Positions 19,311 through 25,000 of a stretch of 25,000 nucleotides of DNA are shown here, piece by piece. This DNA is from Actinidia chinensis (lineage: Eukaryota > Streptophyta > Magnoliopsida > Ericales > Actinidiaceae): NCBI GenBank assembly GCA_009663005.1, contig CM018897.1, positions 4,188,812-4,213,811 on the forward strand, written 5' to 3'. The number at the start of each line of letters is the position of its first letter. Position 1 is the first letter of the stretch. Position numbers and translations under genes: made by a program. The notes below the pieces were generated by a model. It searched no databases. It saw nothing but the letters and a program-made list of their open reading frames with translations, and had not been told where the DNA came from.

Positions 19311-21295
19311 AACTGGGGTGTGTGGATGAGACCTCTTTATTGAGAGGTTTCTGGCCTAATTTTTCCTCATCTCTCCTCTCTCTTGCATCTCTTCACTCTT
19401 CTTTCTTCAGCCAACCGCCAGCCGCCCCCTTGGTTTCATTTTTTTATTTTATTTTCATTATTTTTTAAATCATTTTTTATTATTATTAAATGTATTTATT
19501 TTATTTATCAGCTTTTTTTCTTTTTTGGATAAATAGGTTTATTTCTGAATTTTTACTAAAAAAAAATTTTATGATAAACTTTATAATTTGCTTTTACCCC
19601 ACCTTCCCCAAATTTTGATCTTAAAATTATTTTTATGACTATTTTTTTTTTATATAAAAAACAAATGGGATTAAAAAATTTCTAAAATTTACTCATAATT
19701 TATATTTTTGATATAAAAAATTTTTGGATAAAATTTAAAATTCTTTTACTCCGACCTTATTTTTTTTATAAAACAAACATATGGATAAAAAAACCATTAC
19801 TTTTTAGCTCCCACCATCAAATTTATTTTTAACTGAAAAAACAATAAAAATATATTTGAGATTTTTTTAAAAAAACTGATTCACAAAATAATAAAACTAC
19901 AAATAATTTAAAAAATAAAAAAAACAAAACTAATAAAAATAAATAAAACAAACTGAAAAACAAACTTAGAAAAAAATCGAAACAAAGCTAATGGGAAAAC
20001 ATACAAACAACTGAAAAAAAAAAAAAAAAGAGAGAGAGGGTTTAGGTGGGTTTGTCATGGGTTTAGGTGGGAGTAAAAAATTTATAATCCTTATCAGAAT
20101 TTATAAATCTTATCATAAAATATATGAGAGATGTTTCTACCATTGCAATATCACTTCAGCTGTCCAACTATTTGAAATGAGTCTCCCAAGTGCTCTCAAC
20201 TATGATTTCGAAAACAGAAATTTGCGACAAAATATTGATAGAAATTGGAGTGATAGTAGAGGGATGGCAGAATATAATAAGATGAAAAATATAGAGAGTG
20301 TTATTTCTATATATAGGGAACAAAATCAAAAAGTATAAAAAAAATTAATTATTTTGACAAAGGGATGGGGCTGGGCTGAAAATGGGGTTTTTTTTAACAA
20401 GTTGAGCGGCTGGGGTGGGGTGGAGAATACAGTCGACTAAATGAAGGGTGGGGCTTACAAGTGTGGGCCTTGGGTGGGGCCCGACTGGGGCTTGCAGCAA
20501 AAAGGGAGGCTGGGGGTAATGGGTTGGACGGACACGAGGAAAAATAGAGAAAGGCAGCGGCAAAACATAATATTTGGGTCAAAGAGTATGGTGATGAGTT
20601 TGCTAATTTGACATAAAGAGGGGTGTGAATAATAGCTCTCATGAAAAAGGTTCGCAAAGAAAAAGAAATTCTTAAAGATAATAGAAAAAAAACAAAATTG
20701 CAATTAAGAGGTTCTTCGTTTTTCAAACGAAAACCATCGTTGGATAGTTAAAAACAAAAAAAAATACATAATTAAAACGGTAATTGATTTTCAAGAAGTT
20801 GGTTTTTATTACAACTAGAACTTTATTGAAAAATTAGGTAAAATAACCCCTCCATGGTTATGCACACTTATCACCGAGCAAAAATTTATGGAAGGACAAG
20901 TATGAAGACGAAGTCATCTTGAGATTCGTTCGAGAAAATACAAACGTCTTCTATTCGATTACTCAATAAAGACAAATTTTTTGAAATGTAGATGATACCC
21001 AACTTGAACAGATAAAACATAAAAAGATTAAAAAAACATACCTTTAGAGATGATCAATCACGAACTTGAATCAAGATACCATCATATGGCAGACTAAGAA
21101 TTAACTTTGAATATGTAGATAAATTTAGAAGTTGAATCAAAACAAGTGACTGAGGAAAAAAAAAAAGAGAAAAGGAACATGAAGAGAAAAAAGCAAGAGA
21201 AATGGGTTTTAAGTTACAAGACAATTTGAAACAACTAGATTTTTGTTGGTACCTAGGCTCCGTTTGGTAATACTTAAAAGTCAAGTTTTTTTTAA
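19311..21295. repeat. Tandem repeat unit B, about 2.0 kb, non-coding
   Basis: Second unit. The offset to unit A shrinks from 2116 bp near the start to 1993 bp near the end, so B has lost (or A gained) about 120 bp through many small indels. Proline-rich minus frames in the G-rich tract (20345-20726) are broken into different frames relative to unit A, arguing against a gene. Beyond CTCCGTTTGGTAATACTTAA (21261-21280) sequence continues that unit A lacks. Confidence 0.85.
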
Positions 21296-21470
21296 GCTTG
21301 TTATAAAAAAGGTCAAGATTTTATGACTTTTTTGCTTTTATGACTTTATTTTAGCTAAAATTAAGCAAAAAGGCAAAATCAGAAAAGTAAAAACATCAAC
21401 TCTAATTATTTTTTTTTTGCTTATTTTAAAGAAAAAAAATTAAAAAAAACTGGTGCCAATTAAGCCCTAA
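21255..21470. mobile_element. Possible MITE at the end of unit B
   Basis: Starts TAGGCTCCGTTTGGTAATAC and ends with the complement of TAGGGCTTAATTGGCACC, a loose inverted match. Interior is T-rich on the left and A-rich on the right. No target duplication found. Unit A contains only its first 40 bp or so. Confidence 0.3.
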
Positions 21471-22030
21471 TCACAGGGTATGTGTGAACCCTAAGATCTA
21501 AAATAAGTTTGTTAAAACATTTTAATCGACTCCGCATTTCGTACTTTTTTGAAGAGAATAGAAAACTATTTGTTGGTCAAAGTATTCATAGTGTACCTTT
21601 TTATCTACAAGGTGATAATCATACTGATACATTTTATTTCTACACAACTTCAAACCATTAGGAGCATGGCTGTTAGAACAGAATTCAAAATTGAAAAAAA
21701 AGACAAGCAAAGAAATAATGGCCGAAAAGAAAGTGTAAAAAAAAAAAAAATTGACTCAAATTAAATTTAGAGTGTGTACAAAAGAGAAAAAAAAAAAAGA
21801 CTACAAGAGTAACTGTTAGTCCTAATAAAACAAGTTATAATGCTAAAATATTCAAATCACTCAAAAGAATTGGCAAATAGTTAAAAAAGAATCGACTAAT
21901 ATTACAAAATTAGTTATTAATAAAAAAATACAAATAGAATAGTTTATAAATAAATAGTATTTTAAAAAAAGAGAATACATATTTATTTTAATTGTGCATT
22001 GATAAAAAAAAAAATGGAAGCTCTAAATCA
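21471..22030. other. AT-rich intergenic DNA, no gene seen
   Basis: A-runs and short frames only, including a Lys-rich 71-codon frame (21549-21764) made of homopolymers. No RNA gene recognised. Confidence 0.6.
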
Positions 22031-22181
22031 AACAGCAAGTTTGTCATTTTTGCACAAAAAATAGTTGTTTCAAAAATTTTGACATTAGTTTCAAAATAAG
22101 GGAGATCAGTGCTATTGCTTAAATTATAGGAGATGTGTTTGTATGTTTTAGAAACGTCAGGGGAGGTTAGTGAAATTTATC
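22031..22181. mobile_element. Truncated relative of the Mutator-type MITE at 1770-2147
   Basis: The right end, read on the minus strand, is GATAAATTTCACTAACCTCC, followed by CCTGACGTTTC and a subrepeat CACTGATCTCCCTT, matching the CACTGACCTCCCC arms of the upstream element. Interior TTTTTGCACAAAAA and TTTTGACATTAGTTT match the first copy in opposite orientation. The other terminus is missing. Confidence 0.6.
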
Positions 22182-22219
22182 TTTTTTTTTTGCTTGAAAA
22201 AGTGGTGTGTATAAAAAAC

Positions 22220-22329
22220 GAGTTCGGATCCTTTGAAGTGCATGGGTGTGGAGTGTTTCTAGATTGTACGTCATTTTGTACAATTCAAAAACACTCCACA
22301 CATATCCGTATTTCAAATGATCTGAATCC
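22220..22329. mobile_element. 110-bp near-palindromic MITE with 9-bp TSD
   Basis: ATAAAAAAC flanks it exactly on both sides (22211-22219, 22330-22338). The arms pair almost end to end: left GGATCCTTTGAAGTG...TGTGGAGTGTTT...ATTGTAC, right inverted GGATTCAGATCATTTGAA...TGTGTGGAGTGTTTTTG, AATTGTAC, around a short GTCATTTT loop. A 9-bp TSD points to Mutator-type transposition. Transcription would give a long hairpin. Confidence 0.8.
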
Positions 22330-22338
22330 ATAAAAAAC

Positions 22339-22618
22339 AGTAAAAGACAATGGCTTGAGAAAAAGCTCACTCGGGCCTGGCCCAAGAAAGGCCCAAGACT
22401 TGATCCTAGCCCGGTCCCTTAGAGAGCCATATATGGGCCTTGGAGTGTTTAGAGAGTGGGCCCTTATCACCAAATGTTAACAGAAGCCCGTGGGCTTTCC
22501 CAAAGGTCATCTTGACCCAATAGAGCAGAATCAAGCATTACCCGTTACCCACCCCCAATTATCCAAAGACCCATCTCACAAAGTCACAGTCAAGCCATTC
22601 TAATTTTGAATGAATAAG
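22339..22618. other. Short gap with GGCCC-rich motifs, no gene seen
   Basis: Contains repeated GGGCC/GGCCC words (GGGCCTGGCCC, AAGGCCC, GGGCCTT) near 22372-22470. Such words occur in plant promoters (site II type), but no gene start follows in either direction. Confidence 0.4.
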
Positions 22619-22740
22619 GCCTGTTTGGCTAGCTAAAATAACTCATTTTAGGATTTTAAAAAAAAAATACCCCCTAAAAAGTTGGTCTGTTTGACCTAGC
22701 TATAAAAGTTGGACACGGATTTAGCTAGCCTTCCGTTTTT
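22619..22740. mobile_element. Fragment of a Tourist-like element
   Basis: TAA precedes GGCCTGTTTGGCTAGCTAAA (22619 on), and a second, direct copy GGTCTGTTTGACCTAGCTAT follows 65 bp later. The doubled terminus recalls the two full Tourist copies. No opposite end was found. Confidence 0.4.
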
Positions 22741-22894
22741 CTTAGTTTAGTCCAAAAAAAAGTAATAATCAGTTGCAATTCAAACAATCCAACTTATTTA
22801 ACGGACAGGTTAAAATTCTTAAATATTTGTTAAAATATAGCAACGCATTGACCCAAATGGAGCTCAATTTTATAGACGCCGGATATTTCACTTA

Positions 22895-23169
22895 AGGCTC
22901 GTTTGGCTGGAGGATATGGGAGGAGGATAAATTTTAGAGGGGGATAACTTAACTTTGTGGATTAACTTTTTAAAATGAGTGGAAAGGGTGAGATAAGAAA
23001 GAAAATATATAGGGAGAAACAAAAATATAAAATATTTAGATATAAAAATTATATTTTATTTATATAATATAATATAAAATTATATATTTTTTTCTCTTTA
23101 TATTTATTTTCTTATACTCGCCCCCTTATCCCGGATAAATTTAGTTAGGTGTCTAGGCCAACCAAAAAA

Positions 23170-23203
<34 letters not shown>

Positions 23204-23235
23204 TCCGGGGGATAAATTATTCACCACCAATATCT

Positions 23236-23270
<35 letters not shown>

Positions 23271-23311
23271 AGAAAAAATATTTTCTGCCTAATCCGGTAG
23301 CCAAACGCCCC
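22895..23311. mobile_element. Tourist/PIF-Harbinger-type MITE, copy 2 (417 bp), TSD TTA
   Basis: TTA at 22892-22894 and 23312-23314. Left end AGGCTCGTTTGGCTGG; right end inverted GGGGCGTTTGGCTACCGG. It is homologous to the element at 6918-7400 in opposite orientation: for example GGTGGATAGAGGTGGATA and GGCCTAGAC on its minus strand match GGTGATAGAGGCGGATAA and GACCTAGAC there. The right arm has a second terminus-like copy (GGTAGCCAAACGACC, about 23236). An uninterrupted paralogue of the target site lies about 146 bp further on. Confidence 0.85.
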
Positions 23312-23620
23312 TTATAAACTACCAATTCTCAACAGAGTCGAGTCGGTCGACGGTCCCTCGCCACGTGTTTTTATGTGAGAGATTTAATACTTTGATCCCA
23401 TTTGAAATCAATTTCTTTGTACATATTGCTGGTTAGACATTCGAGTTTTTTCGTACCTGCTTCACTTATAAACAATCAATTTTCAACATAGTCGACAGTC
23501 CTTTCACCACGTGCTTTCATGTGGGGTCATTACTTTGTGAGAAATTAATACTTTGGCCCCATTTGGAATTAATTTTTTTGTACATATTGCCATTTAGACT
23601 TTGACTTTTTTCGTCTTTGC
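23312..23620. repeat. Two diverged tandem repeats of about 150 bp, each with a G-box
   Basis: Copy 1 runs from about 23312 and copy 2 from about 23466. Both begin TTATAAAC and contain GTCGAC, CCACGTG (23361-23367 and 23507-23513), AATACTTTG, and TGTACATATTGC. CACGTG is a bZIP/bHLH G-box, but no gene is adjacent. Sequence left of the Tourist insertion (22840-22894) looks like part of a further degenerate copy. Confidence 0.7.
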
Positions 23621-24380
23621 TCAACTTTTTCATCGTTTGATTAAATTTATACATATTTTTGATGCATTTTAACGAGAGGAGTTCGAAATTATAAAAAAAT
23701 TCTCATCTAATTTTGAAAAAAGTTATCTAAAAATGAAAATAATTATTTTTACTAACAAAATTTTAAAAAATAAATTAGTTTCGTCTTTAGTGAATATTTG
23801 TTTTTAAATTAGATGATTTTTTTTATTTTCAGACCTTTTTCATTAAGAGAAACTGAAAGTCTATAAAATCTGAATCAAACAGTAAAAAAATTTAACTAAA
23901 AACGAAAAAACGAACCAAAACAGTTATTTATATATATATATATAAATATATCCCAAACATGCGGGCCTTTATAAAATTTATGAGTTGCAACATATTGCAA
24001 TTATGGAAACAAAACTAGATTTTATTTTATTTTTTTGGGTTAAATCATCATTTTCTGTGCAATAGGCTTCTTTCTCATAGATTATTATTTTAAAATAACA
24101 GTTTGATCTACAATGGAAATATAATGAAAATGAAACCTTTTTCTGTTAGGCGCGTGTGATAAATTTCTAACCCAAAAGATGGGTTTGGTTACCACACGGT
24201 GACAAAACAAAAAAGGTGCAAACAAGAAAGAAAAAAAGGATAGCAAAAACACAAGAAGGTTGCTGAGAAATTTCAATGCATTGTTGAGCAAATGCATAAG
24301 AAAGTTATAGACAACTATTGCTTGTCCATATTGGGTGGGATTTTTTGAAATGAATAGACACTTATTTTTAGGGATGTTAG
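23621..24380. other. AT-rich intergenic DNA, no gene seen
   Basis: Includes a (TA)n run at about 23931-23943. The 70-codon minus frame at 24085-24297 is a Phe/Leu-rich shadow of AT-rich DNA. Nothing else recognised. Confidence 0.6.
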
Positions 24381-24399
24381 ACGAACTGATCCGCTCGAG

Positions 24400-24655
24400 T
24401 TTGACTCGTTAAAAACTTATTTGAGATTGATTTGCTACTTATATAAACTAGACTTGAACATATTTTTTAAGATTTTTAAGCTTTCAAATCAAGTTTATAA
24501 TGTTTAAAACAGTTAAGTTAGAGTTACTCGTGATCAGCTCGATTAAAACTCATTTGACATTGGTTCACTTAATAAACAAGTCAAGCTCAAACATATTTTT
24601 AAAGTTCATTAAGTTTTCAAATCAAATGTGAATATTTTACCGTTTAGCTCATTTA
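24400..24655. repeat. Two diverged tandem repeats, period about 120-135 bp
   Basis: Paired landmarks: CTCGTTAAAAACTTATTTGA (24405) with CTCGATTAAAACTCATTTGA (24538); AACATATTTTT (24457 and 24579); and TTTCAAATCAA further right in each. CTCG- and CAAGTCAAGCTC-type words resemble a dispersed repeat common in plant genomes; the exact family is not identified. Confidence 0.55.
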
Positions 24656-25000
24656 CCATTTTAAAAAATAAGAAAAATGTGTTAGAAGCTAATGTAAATA
24701 TTATTTTTTTAAGGAAACACGTTTTAGAAATATTAAGTTTCTACTTAGATCAATGATTTTATGAAAAAAAGAAGAATAACATAAAAAGTTAGAGGATCTA
24801 ACTATTCGAGATCGTTCGATTATTTGACTTTTCTCTTTTTTTTCTCATAGTAAATTCTTAATTTAACCACAGGTTAGAGAAATATTTTAGAAATGCAAAA
24901 GAAACTCTTAACAAATTTAAAGGAAACTTGCAAGAAACTTAAATAAAACACATTTCATAATTTTTTTTGCATTCAATTAATTCATATTGTTTTATTAAAA
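24656..25000. other. AT-rich end of window, no gene seen
   Basis: Homopolymer-rich sequence without open frames of note. Confidence 0.6.

Noticed and set aside
17211..21295. LTR retrotransposon with two direct long terminal repeats
   Set aside because: The two copies abut with no internal region, and no TG...CA ends, primer-binding site or gag-pol frames are visible.
1..25000. tRNA genes, rRNA, CRISPR arrays
   Set aside because: No GGTTCGANNCC-type T-arm in a cloverleaf context, no rRNA-like blocks, and no regularly spaced identical repeats; a CRISPR would not be expected in plant DNA.

Overview
The window is nuclear DNA of a flowering plant, most likely a eudicot. The evidence is an intronless plant-type aspartyl protease, a multi-exon plant universal stress protein gene with canonical GT-AG introns, AT-rich intergenic DNA, and several short non-autonomous DNA transposons with recognisable termini and target-site duplications (TSDs). 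I cannot name the species. No bacterial, organellar, CRISPR or viral features are evident.

Two genes are well supported, both on the minus strand. The first (368-1693) is a complete secreted, nepenthesin-like aspartyl protease of the AED3 (At1g09750) type. The second (16403 down to 12242, four exons) is a single-domain universal stress protein of the At1g09740 type. These two types are adjacent in Arabidopsis, so the pair looks like retained ancestral microsynteny, here spread over about 16 kb by repeats. I see no evidence that the products act in one pathway beyond both being stress-associated families.

Layout. 1-367: protease 3' flank with a 49-bp-period tandem repeat. 1736-1743: protease TATA box. 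1770-2147: a Mutator-type MITE inserted 17 bp beyond that TATA box. 2157-6914: intergenic, with a GC-richer, coding-like but broken island at about 3.9-5.3 kb. 6918-7400: Tourist-type MITE. 7404-12241: intergenic or 3'-transcribed DNA, with a candidate alternative terminal exon (8678-8796), a possible poly(A) signal (8039-8044), a second coding-like splice block (9865-10072), a Stowaway MITE and a perfect 34-bp duplication. 12242-16403: the stress-protein gene, with a 601-bp hAT element in intron 3 and a 231-bp GC-rich foldback in intron 2. 17.2-21.3 kb: a tandem duplication of an approximately 2-kb non-coding unit. 21.3-25 kb: a MITE graveyard, including a 110-bp near-palindrome with a 9-bp TSD, a second Tourist copy with an internal empty-site paralogue, and G-box-bearing tandem repeats.

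The stress-protein exon 2 lacks one base relative to its own otherwise conserved reading frame, and the two 2-kb units differ mainly by small indels while sharing a 149-bp identical block. Together these raise the question of residual assembly error in parts of the window. I found no convincing new multi-gene system. The most interesting signals are transposon insertions next to or inside the two genes, the frameshift, and the candidate extra terminal exon.
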